A stretch of DNA of 40,313 nt. Source: Clostridiales bacterium. GTDB taxonomy: Bacteria; Bacillota; Clostridia; Lachnospirales; Lachnospiraceae. The stretch covers positions 1 through 40,313 of the forward strand of contig DUNS01000117.1 in NCBI GenBank assembly GCA_012839235.1. The letters are read 5' to 3'. Position 1 is the stretch's first letter. Every line of letters starts with the position of its first letter. The notes beneath the pieces were generated by a model, which saw only the letters and a list, made by a program, of their open reading frames with translations, did not search any database and was not told the origin of the DNA. The translations under genes and the position numbers were made by a program. This document shows, one piece after another, positions 9,213 through 16,979 of the stretch.

Positions 9213-10157
9213 GTGATTAAATATGTTGGAAAGCGATTATTTTACGCAGTGTTAACTATATTAACTCTAACGGTTTTAACATTTTTTATGATGCGTCTGT
9301 TACCAGGTGATCCTTTCATCGGTACAAAGGCGTTACCAGAAGCAACGATGGCAGCACTCAATCGAAAGTATGGACTGGACAAGCCAGTTCTCGAGCAATT
9401 AATTATATATATTTCTAATGCTTTGAAGGGGGACTTGGGTATATCGATTAAATATAACCGTCCTGTTACCGATATAATTTCACAGGCTTTCCCATATTCA
9501 TTTGACTTGGGGGTTAGAGCCCTTATATTTGCTTCTATAACAGGTGTATTACTTGGTATTGTTGCAGCAGTAAAGAGGGGGACTGGCTGGGATAGTGCAT
9601 CTATGTTTTTTGCAATTATTGGTGTATCAGTTCCGAACTTTATTATAGGTTCTTTACTTCAATATTTATTAGGATTAAAACTATTTGAATTAACAGGAAT
9701 TAAGTTTTTCCCTATAACAGGTTGGGATAGTTTTGCCAGCAAGCTTATACCTGCGTTTGCCTTAAGCTTTAGTTCTTTGGCTACTATTTCAAGACTGATG
9801 AGAACAAGTATGCTTGATGTTTTGGGACAAGATTATATAAAGACTGCGAAGTCAAAAGGTTTATCTCAGAGTAAGATTATCTGGAGACATGCTGTTCGTA
9901 ATGCTATTATGCCAGTTATAACAGTACTAGGCCCAATCACTGCATCAGTACTTACAGGTGCATTCGTAGTTGAGAACATTTTTTCAATTCCAGGTATGGG
10001 TAAATTTTTCGTAATGAGTATTCAGGAACAAGACTATACAATGATTTCGGGAATAACAATATTCTATGGTATCTTCCTTGTACTGGCCAATCTTTTAGTT
10101 GACCTTGCCTATGGATTCATTGATCCCCGTGTTAAAATAGCGGAAGGAAAGGAGTAA
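9213..10157 (+). CDS. oppB: Oligopeptide ABC transporter permease (OppB-type)
   Basis: Inner permease subunit of the peptide importer, with six predicted membrane helices starting at the N-terminal YAVLTILTLTVLTFFMM. The family-typical RLLPGDPF, YGLDKPVLEQ and the EAA-type cytoplasmic loop AKSKGLSQSKIIWRHAVRNA are all present. The start is a GTG: the Shine-Dalgarno AAAGGAGG ends at about 9205, so the GTG at 9213 (7-8 nt away) fits better than the in-frame GTG at 9207. That gives 314 aa. It is the first gene of oppBCDF; oppC follows after 4 nt. Confidence 0.93.
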   Translation: MIKYVGKRLFYAVLTILTLTVLTFFMMRLLPGDPFIGTKALPEATMAALNRKYGLDKPVLEQLIIYISNALKGDLGISIKYNRPVTDIISQAFPYSFDLGVRALIFASITGVLLGIVAAVKRGTGWDSASMFFAIIGVSVPNFIIGSLLQYLLGLKLFELTGIKFFPITGWDSFASKLIPAFALSFSSLATISRLMRTSMLDVLGQDYIKTAKSKGLSQSKIIWRHAVRNAIMPVITVLGPITASVLTGAFVVENIFSIPGMGKFFVMSIQEQDYTMISGITIFYGIFLVLANLLVDLAYGFIDPRVKIAEGKE

Positions 10158-10161
10158 TTCA

Positions 10162-11139
10162 ATGGATAATATAATAGATCAGACAGTTAATCAGAATGTT
10201 AGTGAACCAATAGATAAAAGTCGCTTTGAGTGGGTTGGACCAAATGCTAACGATAGTGAAAGCATTAATAGACCTGCTACTAGTTATTGGAAGGATGCTA
10301 TGAAACGTCTTTCTAAGAACAAAGCAGCTATGATAAGTTTAATTGTAATAATTCTTATATTGTTACTTGCAATAATTGTCCCTATGATATCTCCTTATAC
10401 TATGAGTGAGCAGCACTATGGACACACTAGTGAGGGAATTGGATTTGTAGACCCAGATGATGGCCATGTTCATATATTTGGTACCGATAAATTAGGACGA
10501 GATATATTTACAAGAGTATGGTCAGGAGCTAGAATTTCTTTGTTTATCTCATTTACTGCAGTTTTTGTTAACGTAATTATTGGTATTATATACGGAGGTA
10601 TATCCGGTTATATTGGTGGAGCTGTAGATAATGCCATGATGAGAATTATAGAGATAATTAATGGTATTCCATATTTGATCGTAGTTATTCTTTTGATGAT
10701 GGTTTTAGAACCCGGTGTTATGACTATGGTTGTAGCTTATGCAGCGGTAGGATGGACTGGTATGGCCAGACTCGTTCGTGGCCAGATAATGAGCTTAAAG
10801 CAGCAGGATTATGTAGTGGCGGCTAAGGTAATGGGTGCTAAGCCAGGAAGAATTATATTCAAGCACTTAATTCCTAATACCTTAAGTGTTGTTATTGTAA
10901 ATATTACTTTAGCAATTCCTAGCGCTATCTTTACTGAAGCTTTCCTAAGTTACATTGGTCTTGGAGTTCAAATTCCAATCGCCAGCTGGGGAACATTGGC
11001 AAATGATGGTAGTAAGGTGTTCCAGATGTATCCATCACAATTGGTTATTCCAGCAGTTTGTATAAGCTTAACAATGTTATCCTTCAACTTACTAGGTGAT
11101 GGATTACGTGATGCTCTGGATCCTAAGTTAAGGAGGTAG
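10162..11139 (+). CDS. oppC: Oligopeptide ABC transporter permease (OppC-type)
   Basis: Second permease subunit (325 aa). A cytoplasmic N-terminal tail of about 55 residues precedes the first helix (AMISLIVIILILLLAIIVPM). An extracellular HIFGTDKLGRDIFTRVWSGAR segment is characteristic of OppC/DppC, and the EAA loop VVAAKVMGAKPGRIIFKHLIPN contacts the ATPases. It starts 4 nt after oppB and is followed by a hairpin-containing 81-nt gap before oppD. Confidence 0.95.
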   Translation: MDNIIDQTVNQNVSEPIDKSRFEWVGPNANDSESINRPATSYWKDAMKRLSKNKAAMISLIVIILILLLAIIVPMISPYTMSEQHYGHTSEGIGFVDPDDGHVHIFGTDKLGRDIFTRVWSGARISLFISFTAVFVNVIIGIIYGGISGYIGGAVDNAMMRIIEIINGIPYLIVVILLMMVLEPGVMTMVVAYAAVGWTGMARLVRGQIMSLKQQDYVVAAKVMGAKPGRIIFKHLIPNTLSVVIVNITLAIPSAIFTEAFLSYIGLGVQIPIASWGTLANDGSKVFQMYPSQLVIPAVCISLTMLSFNLLGDGLRDALDPKLRR

Positions 11140-11198
11140 TGTGAAGAAAAAATCTTCACACGCAAATTTGTGTCTATAGCCCAAAGTTTGCAGGCTAT
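11140..11198 (+). promoter_or_regulatory. Two hairpins in the oppC-oppD gap, including the GCCCAARGTTTGCAGGC leader motif
   Basis: The first hairpin is TGTGAAGA/TCTTCACA around AAAAA (11140-11160). The second is ATAGCC (11176-11181) with GGCTAT (11193-11198) around CAAAGTTTGCA. The 17-mer at 11179-11195 recurs with one change at 32848-32864 before the GH26 mannanase gene. It precedes the GAAAGG ribosome-binding motif of oppD. The function is unknown. Confidence 0.45.
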
Positions 11199-11220
11199 GA
11201 TGAAAGGAATGGATGTTAGG

Positions 11221-12225
11221 ATGAGTAAAGTATTAGAAGTAAATAACTTACAAGTATCCTTCGACACTTACGCTGGAGAAGTTCAGGCTGTCCGTGGAGT
11301 TAGCTTTGAGCTTGAGGAAGGGGAGGTTTTGGCCATAGTTGGTGAGAGTGGTTGCGGTAAAAGTGTTACTGCTCAGACGATTATGAAGCTAAACCCAATG
11401 CCTCCAGCAAGAATTAAGGACGGAGAGATTATTTTAAATGATAAAGATATAGTTCAGGCTACTGAGAAAGAGATGAGGCAGATTCGTGGTAATGATGTAA
11501 GTATGATATTCCAGGATCCCATGACTTGTCTTAATCCCACAATGCAAATTGGTAAGCAGTTAGTGGAAGCTATTAAGAACCACAGAAAGCTAAGTAAGGA
11601 TGAAGCTATGGAGGAAGCGATACGCTTATTAAAGCTTGTTAACATTCCTAATCCTGAACAAAGAATTAAGCAATATCCCCATGAGTTCTCTGGCGGTATG
11701 AGACAGAGAGTTATGATAGCGATGGCTCTTTCTTGTGAGCCAAAGCTCTTAATAGCAGATGAGCCTACAACTGCACTTGATGTTACTATTCAGGCTCAAA
11801 TTATGGATCTTCTTCAAGAGATTAAAGAAAAAACTAATACAGCAATTATATTGATTACCCATGATCTTGGTGTAGTTGCAAGTATGGCTGATCGTGTTGC
11901 AGTTATGTATGCTGGTAAGGTGGTTGAAACAGGAACATCTAAGGATATATTCTATAATCCTTCCCATCCTTATACAAAGGCATTATTAAAGAGTCTTCCT
12001 TCTACAGATATGGATCGTAGTACCCGTCTGGTTTCTATTCCAGGAACACCTCCAGACTTACTGAATCCACCTGTAGGATGTGGTTTTGCAAGCCGCTGTG
12101 AACACTGTATGAAGATATGTCATGAGGTTTATCCATATCAATTTGATGTAGATGAGAAGCATGTTTCAGCCTGCTGGTTATTGCATGATGATTGCCCAAG
12201 TCCCAAAGTGGGAGGTGAGAAGTAA
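11221..12225 (+). CDS. oppD: Oligopeptide ABC transporter ATPase (OppD-type)
   Basis: ATP-hydrolysing subunit (334 aa) that powers peptide import with OppF. Walker A GESGCGKS begins at residue 41; the signature EFSGGMRQRV, Walker B LLIADEP and the H-loop ITHDLGVV follow. The C-terminal region has the Opp-type cysteine cluster (CGFASRCEHCMKIC) found in ATPases of this family. The start was taken as the ATG at 11221, giving MSKVLEVNNLQVSF; upstream in-frame Mets at 11170 and 11209 lie within the structured leader or almost on the GAAAGG site. Its stop overlaps oppF by one base. Confidence 0.93.
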   Translation: MSKVLEVNNLQVSFDTYAGEVQAVRGVSFELEEGEVLAIVGESGCGKSVTAQTIMKLNPMPPARIKDGEIILNDKDIVQATEKEMRQIRGNDVSMIFQDPMTCLNPTMQIGKQLVEAIKNHRKLSKDEAMEEAIRLLKLVNIPNPEQRIKQYPHEFSGGMRQRVMIAMALSCEPKLLIADEPTTALDVTIQAQIMDLLQEIKEKTNTAIILITHDLGVVASMADRVAVMYAGKVVETGTSKDIFYNPSHPYTKALLKSLPSTDMDRSTRLVSIPGTPPDLLNPPVGCGFASRCEHCMKICHEVYPYQFDVDEKHVSACWLLHDDCPSPKVGGEK

Positions 12226-13196
12226 TGGCTAATGCTGAGAATAAATTATTAGAGATAAAGAATGTATCCAAGCACTTTAAGGTATCCGAGGGTAGATTAA
12301 AGGCAGTTGTTGATGTAAACCTTGATATTTTCAAGGGAGAGACCCTAGGATTAGTAGGTGAATCTGGATGTGGTAAATCAACATTTGGAAAGACCCTAGT
12401 AGGAATATATAATCCGACCAAGGGAACGGTTCTATACTATAAAGAAGATGGTACTCCTATGGAGATTAATAAGAAGACACTTTTCTCCTATTCAAAGATG
12501 GCTCAGATTATCTTCCAAGATCCATATTCTTCATTAGACCCAAGAATGACTGTTGCCGATATTATTGAAGAGGGCATGATTATTCATAAAATGTATGATA
12601 AAACTAGACGTAAGGAGAGAGTTTTTGAGCTACTTGAACTGGTAGGACTTAATAGAGAGCATGCTAGTCGTTTTGCTCATGAGTTCTCCGGTGGTCAGCG
12701 TCAGCGTATTGGTATAGCTAGAGCTCTTGCAATTGAGCCCGAGTTTATAGTTTGTGACGAGCCTATCTCTGCACTGGATGTTTCTATTCAGTCTCAGATT
12801 ATAAACTTGTTACATGATTTACAGAAGAAGCTAAACCTAACATATCTCTTTATTGCTCATGACCTGAATATTGTAAAATATATAAGTGATCGTATTGCAG
12901 TTATGTACCTTGGTAATATCGTTGAATTAGCATCTAGTAAAGATCTTTATGCTAATACTCTTCATCCTTATTCCCAGGCCTTGCTATCAGCTGTTCCTAT
13001 TGCGGATCCTGATAAAGAAACCCAGAAGAAGAGACAGATACTTGAAGGTGATGTACCTAGTCCAATTAATACTCCAAAGGGTTGTCCTTTTGCAGGTCGT
13101 TGTCCATATGTTATGGATATCTGTAAACAGGAAAAACCTCCTCTAGAGATGAAACAGGGACATCTTGTAGCTTGTCACTATGTAAAAGATAAATAA
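12225..13196 (+). CDS. oppF: Oligopeptide ABC transporter ATPase (OppF-type)
   Basis: Second ATPase of the importer (323 aa). Walker A GESGCGKS begins at residue 45, signature EFSGGQRQRIGIARAL, Walker B FIVCDEP, H-loop IAHDLNIV, and a C-terminal Opp-type Cys cluster within CPFAGRCPYVMDIC. The ATG at 12225 shares its A with the oppD TAA stop, so the two are translationally coupled; GGAGGTGAG lies upstream. It is the last gene of the operon, with terminator hairpins after it. Confidence 0.95.
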   Translation: MANAENKLLEIKNVSKHFKVSEGRLKAVVDVNLDIFKGETLGLVGESGCGKSTFGKTLVGIYNPTKGTVLYYKEDGTPMEINKKTLFSYSKMAQIIFQDPYSSLDPRMTVADIIEEGMIIHKMYDKTRRKERVFELLELVGLNREHASRFAHEFSGGQRQRIGIARALAIEPEFIVCDEPISALDVSIQSQIINLLHDLQKKLNLTYLFIAHDLNIVKYISDRIAVMYLGNIVELASSKDLYANTLHPYSQALLSAVPIADPDKETQKKRQILEGDVPSPINTPKGCPFAGRCPYVMDICKQEKPPLEMKQGHLVACHYVKDK

Positions 13197-13205
13197 GTAT
13201 ATAGT

Positions 13206-13238
13206 ATACACCCGGTGGATTTTCCCCCGGGTGTATTT
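13206..13238 (+). terminator. Terminator-like hairpin after oppF
   Basis: ATACACCCGG (13206-13215) pairs with CCGGGTGTAT (13227-13236) around a short loop, 9 nt after the oppF stop; the trailing T-run is short (TTT at 13236-13238). Confidence 0.6.
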
Positions 13239-13261
13239 AATTGCTGTTATAACTAGAAAGG

Positions 13262-13294
13262 TAGGCTTTATCTATAAGGGGTAAAGTCTATTTT
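13262..13294 (+). terminator. Second hairpin downstream of oppF
   Basis: TAGGCTTTA (13262-13270) can pair with TAAAGTCTA (13282-13290), with one G-U, followed by TTTT. It is a weaker, back-up terminator candidate. The rest of the 220-nt gap has a TATAAT at 13361-13366 but no well-spaced -35. Confidence 0.35.
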
Positions 13295-13416
13295 ATTAAA
13301 GTAAGTATGACATGTGGAAAGAACTTGAATTTTTGCATAGGCTTATCCAATATTATGGGGTATAATTAAAAGGTGACACTATATTTACAGTCTATGAAGA
13401 AAGGCATGGTTTTGAC

Positions 13417-13986
13417 ATGAAAACAGATTTATTAACTTATTGGAGGCTGTTTGTTATCTTTTTTAAAGCAGGAACCTTCACCTTTGCTGGTGGTTTGGCA
13501 ATGCTTCCCGTGATCCAAAGGGATGTGGTGGACAAATACAAAATGATGGACAAGGATGAATTCTTAGAGTATGGAACTCTATCCCAGACCCTCCCTGGTG
13601 TCATCGCCCTTAACTGCGCTTCCTTTGTTGGTCGCAGGGTAGGTGGGACCATTGGTATGTTGATAGCAGGTCTAGGAGCAACAATTTCTGCATTTATTCT
13701 AATGATTCTTGCCACCGTATTATTGCAATTTATACCCCAGGATGGACCTGTGGCTGGAGCCTTTAATGGGATAAGAATAGCATCATCAGCATTTATATTA
13801 TCTGCAGCATTCACCCTTGGAAGACATAATATAAAGAATTTTTTTGGAGTTATACTTATGCTCTCTGCATTTGTTTTGGTCCAGTTTACTAATATAAGTG
13901 CACCGTTAGTGGTATTGGCAGCAGGAGCTGCTGGATATGTTTATGATCATTTATCAAATAAAAAGGATAGGAGTGAGACAAAATAA
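13417..13986 (+). CDS. chrA1: Chromate transporter, half-size N-terminal-type subunit
   Basis: A short-chain (189 aa) CHR-family membrane protein; pairs of such half-size proteins act together where other bacteria have one double-length ChrA. It has about 5-6 hydrophobic segments, an FFKAGTFTFAGGLAMLP N-terminal motif and the QTLPGVIALNCASFVG segment. The start at 13417 follows GAAGAAAGG with 12 nt spacing. The next gene overlaps its stop by one base. Whether it moves chromate, sulfate or something else cannot be told from sequence. Gene symbol by analogy. Confidence 0.85.
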   Translation: MKTDLLTYWRLFVIFFKAGTFTFAGGLAMLPVIQRDVVDKYKMMDKDEFLEYGTLSQTLPGVIALNCASFVGRRVGGTIGMLIAGLGATISAFILMILATVLLQFIPQDGPVAGAFNGIRIASSAFILSAAFTLGRHNIKNFFGVILMLSAFVLVQFTNISAPLVVLAAGAAGYVYDHLSNKKDRSETK

Positions 13987-14552
13987 TGATACTATATCTA
14001 AGACTGCTTTGGGTGTTTTTTAGAGTTGGTGCTGTAGGCTTCGGTGGAGGTTATGCTATGATGTCCATGATTATTGATGAAGCCGTTAAATTCGCTGTTA
14101 CCCCTGAGGAGCTAGCTTCTCTTACTGCCCTTGATATGGTAGTACCGGGGCCAATTGCCATTAATGCTGCTACTTTTGTAGGCTATTTAAGTGGCGGCTT
14201 TTGGGGTTCCCTTTTTGCAACAATAGGTGTTTCCCTACCTTCATTTCTTATTATCACATTAGTTATGAAATTTTTAGATCGTTACAGGGAGAATAAAGTG
14301 ATGCAAAGCTTTCTTGGTGGAGTTAAGCCGGCGGCTGTAGGCCTAATAGCATCAGCGGCTATAACAATTGCTTCAGGAGTTTTATTGCTTCCAGATGCAG
14401 ATATATCCGCAATATTTACTAATCCCTTAGGAGTGTTCTCCGTTATTGGAGTTGTTATATTTGTTGTTGCAGCTTTTGCTAATATTAAGTTTAATATAAA
14501 TCCTATTATACTAACCTTGTTAGCAGGAGCTATAGGAGCATTTTTATTATAA
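13986..14552 (+). CDS. chrA2: Chromate transporter, half-size second subunit
   Basis: Partner (188 aa) of the preceding CHR protein, with the parallel motif FFRVGAVGFGGGYAMM and DMVVPGPIAINAATFVG, and five to six hydrophobic stretches ending in INPIILTLLAGAIGAFLL. Its ATG overlaps the TAA of the first subunit, so the two are expressed together. The matching FGGG...PGPIAIN pattern shows that the two genes are paralogous halves. Confidence 0.85.
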   Translation: MILYLRLLWVFFRVGAVGFGGGYAMMSMIIDEAVKFAVTPEELASLTALDMVVPGPIAINAATFVGYLSGGFWGSLFATIGVSLPSFLIITLVMKFLDRYRENKVMQSFLGGVKPAAVGLIASAAITIASGVLLLPDADISAIFTNPLGVFSVIGVVIFVVAAFANIKFNINPIILTLLAGAIGAFLL

Positions 14553-14560
14553 GATTGGGA

Positions 14561-14589
14561 TTGACAATCCTTTATTAGTTAAGTAAAAT
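14561..14589 (+). promoter_or_regulatory. Strong candidate sigma-A promoter for the manA mannan gene group
   Basis: A perfect TTGACA (14561-14566), 17-nt spacer, TAAAAT (14584-14589), only 8 nt after the chrA2 stop. It is immediately followed by a LacI-operator-like palindrome. Confidence 0.65.
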
Positions 14590-14592
14590 TGG

Positions 14593-14604
14593 GTTAACGA
14601 TAAC
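14593..14604. promoter_or_regulatory. LacI-family-like operator candidate at the manA promoter
   Basis: GTTAACGATAAC, an imperfect palindrome with a central CG, placed 3 nt after the -10 box where repressor binding would block initiation. A near-identical GTTGACGATAAA lies at 19505-19516, downstream of the lacI-type gene. Confidence 0.4.
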
Positions 14605-14638
14605 TTAATAATATATCGAAATGATAGGAGATAAAATT

Positions 14639-15571
14639 ATGAAAGATATTGTGTTTTTAGAGCCGATTTTTAAATCAGCTATATGGGGTGGGGAAAAGCT
14701 TAAATCAATATTTGGATATGATATTCCTAATGATCACACAGGGGAATGCTGGGCTATAAGTGCCCATAAGAACGGTGACTGTCTTATTGCTAGTGGACAG
14801 TATAAGGGCAAGACTCTCAGTTGGCTTTGGGATAACCATAGAGAATTATTCGGTAATATCCAGGGAGATGTATTTCCTCTATTAATAAAGATAATTGATG
14901 CTAAAGCAGACCTGAGCATCCAGGTTCACCCTGATGATGAGTATGCAAATGATAATGAGGGTGGGGCTCTTGGTAAGACTGAGTGCTGGTATATCCTAGA
15001 CTGTGATGAGGATGCCAAAATTGTTAATGGACATAATGCTAAGGATAAAGAAGAACTGAAACAGATGATAAAGGACAATAGATGGCAGGATCTAATTAAT
15101 GTAAGGCCGATTAAAAAGGGTGATTTCTTTCAGATTGATCCTGGGACAGTTCATGCGATAAAAGAAGGGACTCTACTGCTTGAGACCCAGCAAAGCAGTG
15201 ATATTACCTATCGCCTCTATGATTACGATCGTTTGGACAATGGTAAACCAAGAGAGCTTCATATTGATAAAAGCATTGATGTTATCACATGTCCTCATGT
15301 TGATGTAAAAACCGGAGGGAATATAATCAAAGGCGATAATTACATTATTGAGGAATTCATTAAGTCTACCTACTATACGGTTAAGAAGATTAGCTTAGAT
15401 GGAGAAGGAGATTTTCTACAAGACAAACCGTTTCTAAATGTAAGTGTTATAGAGGGTCAAGGTGAAATTGATGGAATATCGATTAAAAAGGGAAGTCATT
15501 TTATATTGCCCTTTGATTATGGCGATTATCATCTAAAGGGAACAATGGATTTAATTGTATCCCATATTTAA
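14639..15571 (+). CDS. manA: Class I mannose-6-phosphate isomerase
   Basis: Zinc enzyme interconverting mannose 6-phosphate and fructose 6-phosphate; 310 aa, the short Bacillus-type class I form. Metal ligands sit in QVHPDDEYA (His97), KTECWYIL (Glu115) and PGTVHAIKEG (His172), positions that match the Bacillus enzyme as I recall it. The start is the ATG at 14639, preceded by ATAGGAGAT; an upstream in-frame ATG at 14621 would contain this ribosome binding site. It is the first gene of the mannan-catabolic group and carries mannose into glycolysis. Phosphomannomutase, needed for mannose 1-phosphate from the phosphorylases, is not in the window. Confidence 0.95.
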   Translation: MKDIVFLEPIFKSAIWGGEKLKSIFGYDIPNDHTGECWAISAHKNGDCLIASGQYKGKTLSWLWDNHRELFGNIQGDVFPLLIKIIDAKADLSIQVHPDDEYANDNEGGALGKTECWYILDCDEDAKIVNGHNAKDKEELKQMIKDNRWQDLINVRPIKKGDFFQIDPGTVHAIKEGTLLLETQQSSDITYRLYDYDRLDNGKPRELHIDKSIDVITCPHVDVKTGGNIIKGDNYIIEEFIKSTYYTVKKISLDGEGDFLQDKPFLNVSVIEGQGEIDGISIKKGSHFILPFDYGDYHLKGTMDLIVSHI

Positions 15572-15585
15572 TATAGGGAGACAGG

Positions 15586-15640
15586 GTGAAGAAGCCTACC
15601 TTCACACAGGAAGAACTTCGAAGCACCCACAGTGGTGCTT
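15586..15640 (+). promoter_or_regulatory. Hairpin pair between manA and the epimerase gene
   Basis: GTGAAG (15586-15591)/CTTCAC (15600-15605), and AAGCACC (15621-15627)/GGTGCTT (15634-15640) around CACAGT. No clear T-run follows, so these look more like mRNA processing, stability or read-through control elements than a terminator. The GAAAGG start motif of the epimerase follows at 15667. Confidence 0.35.
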
Positions 15641-15684
15641 ACCCCTTGTTCACCTAGGTTTATTGAGAAAGGAATAGTAATGAT

Positions 15685-16860
15685 ATGATAATTAATGAGG
15701 TTAAGGAAGAGCTAATTGGTAACATTATTCCATTCTGGCGAAGCCTAAAGGATGATAAACACGGTGGCTTCTATGGTGGAATGGGCTATGACCTAGAAAC
15801 CCTAAAACATTCTATTAAGGGTGGAATATATAATAGCAGAATATTATGGTTCTTCTCCAATGCTTATATCACCTTGAAGGATGAGGAATGCCTAAAGTGT
15901 GCAGACCATGCCTATGAGTTTCTAAGGAATAAGTTAATTGACAAGGAGTTTGGTGGAGTGTATTGGTCAGTAACCTACGATGGTAAAGCTGAGGATGATA
16001 CAAAGCACACATATAATCAGGCCTTTGCAATCTATGGCTTGGCCTCATATTATGGTGCAACTGGCAATAAGGAAGCATTAAAGATAGCCTATGATTTAGT
16101 AGATAAGATAGAGAATATATGTAAGGACGACTTGGGCTACCTAGAAGCATTTGATAGGGAATTCAAACCTGCGGATAATGAAAAATTATCTGAAAATGGG
16201 GTTATGGCCAGCCGTACTATGAACACTCTTCTTCATGTTTTGGAAGCCTACACTGAATTATACAGAGTGGATAAGACAAAAAAAGTAGGAGACTACATCA
16301 AATTTATGTTGGATTTATTCGCTGACAGGGTATACAACCAAGATTTAAGAAGACTTGATGTATTCTTTGATATGGACTGGAATTCTATTATCGATCTTCA
16401 TTCATATGGTCATGACATTGAAGCTTCTTGGTTAGTTGACCGTGCCTGTGAGGTCCTTGGTGATGAGGAATATACCAGGAAAATATCTAAGATTACTAAG
16501 GAGCTTGCCCGTAAAATTTATTCAGTTGGCTTGGATGAGGGAACATCTCTATACAATGAATGTGAAAATGGAAAAGTAGACACTAAAAAGGTATGGTGGG
16601 TCCAGGTTGAGGCTATTATTGGATTTGTTAACGGCTATGAGAAGGATCCAAGTAGAACTGATTATCTTGAAACTGCTAGGAAGATATGGGATTATACCAA
16701 AGAATATATGATTGATAAAAGGGCTGATGGAGAATGGTTTAATGAACTATATAAAGATGGAAGCCCTATTAAGGAAAAGGAAATCGTTGGTCCTTGGAAG
16801 GGTCCATACCACAATGGAAGAATGTGCCTTGAGATGATTAACCGTAATGTAGAATTTTAA
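15685..16860 (+). CDS. Cellobiose/mannobiose 2-epimerase (AGE family)
   Basis: Epimerises the reducing-end sugar of beta-1,4-disaccharides; in mannan metabolism it turns mannobiose into mannosyl-glucose for GH130. The length of 391 aa fits cellobiose 2-epimerases. Visible are the (alpha/alpha)6-barrel motifs THTYNQAFAIYGLASYY-like (KHTYNQ here), MASRTMNTLLHVLEAYTELY, DLHSYGHDIEASWLV with a conserved His, and GPYHNGRMCLEM with a second conserved His. A simple N-acetylglucosamine 2-epimerase is less likely given the GH130 gene next door. No signal peptide; cytoplasmic. The ATG lies 12 nt after GAAAGG. Confidence 0.9.
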   Translation: MIINEVKEELIGNIIPFWRSLKDDKHGGFYGGMGYDLETLKHSIKGGIYNSRILWFFSNAYITLKDEECLKCADHAYEFLRNKLIDKEFGGVYWSVTYDGKAEDDTKHTYNQAFAIYGLASYYGATGNKEALKIAYDLVDKIENICKDDLGYLEAFDREFKPADNEKLSENGVMASRTMNTLLHVLEAYTELYRVDKTKKVGDYIKFMLDLFADRVYNQDLRRLDVFFDMDWNSIIDLHSYGHDIEASWLVDRACEVLGDEEYTRKISKITKELARKIYSVGLDEGTSLYNECENGKVDTKKVWWVQVEAIIGFVNGYEKDPSRTDYLETARKIWDYTKEYMIDKRADGEWFNELYKDGSPIKEKEIVGPWKGPYHNGRMCLEMINRNVEF

Positions 16861-16927
16861 AATAGATAGTACATACAAATACTATGGGCAGGGTTAGATG
16901 ACAATCAGAGATTTTAATCTAGAAAGC

Positions 16928-16979
16928 TTGCAGGCTAATGTGAATAAAATTTACACAAATGAAAGGTTTGGTGGCGAAT
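16928..16979 (+). promoter_or_regulatory. GH130 leader with TTGCAGGC...GAAAGG motif
   Basis: CTTGCAGGCTAATG (from 16928), then TTTACACAAAT and GAAAGG (16961-16966) before the start. The arrangement aligns with the GH26 leader (32857-32907): after TTGCAGGC, the spacing to GAAAGG is 25-26 nt in both. It may be a shared leader element. The rest of the 119-nt gap shows nothing clear. Confidence 0.35.

Noticed and set aside
13333-13366. Promoter for the chromate transporter pair (TTGCAT ... TATAAT)
   Set aside because: The spacing is 22 nt, too long for a normal sigma-A promoter; only the TATAAT at 13361 looks good.
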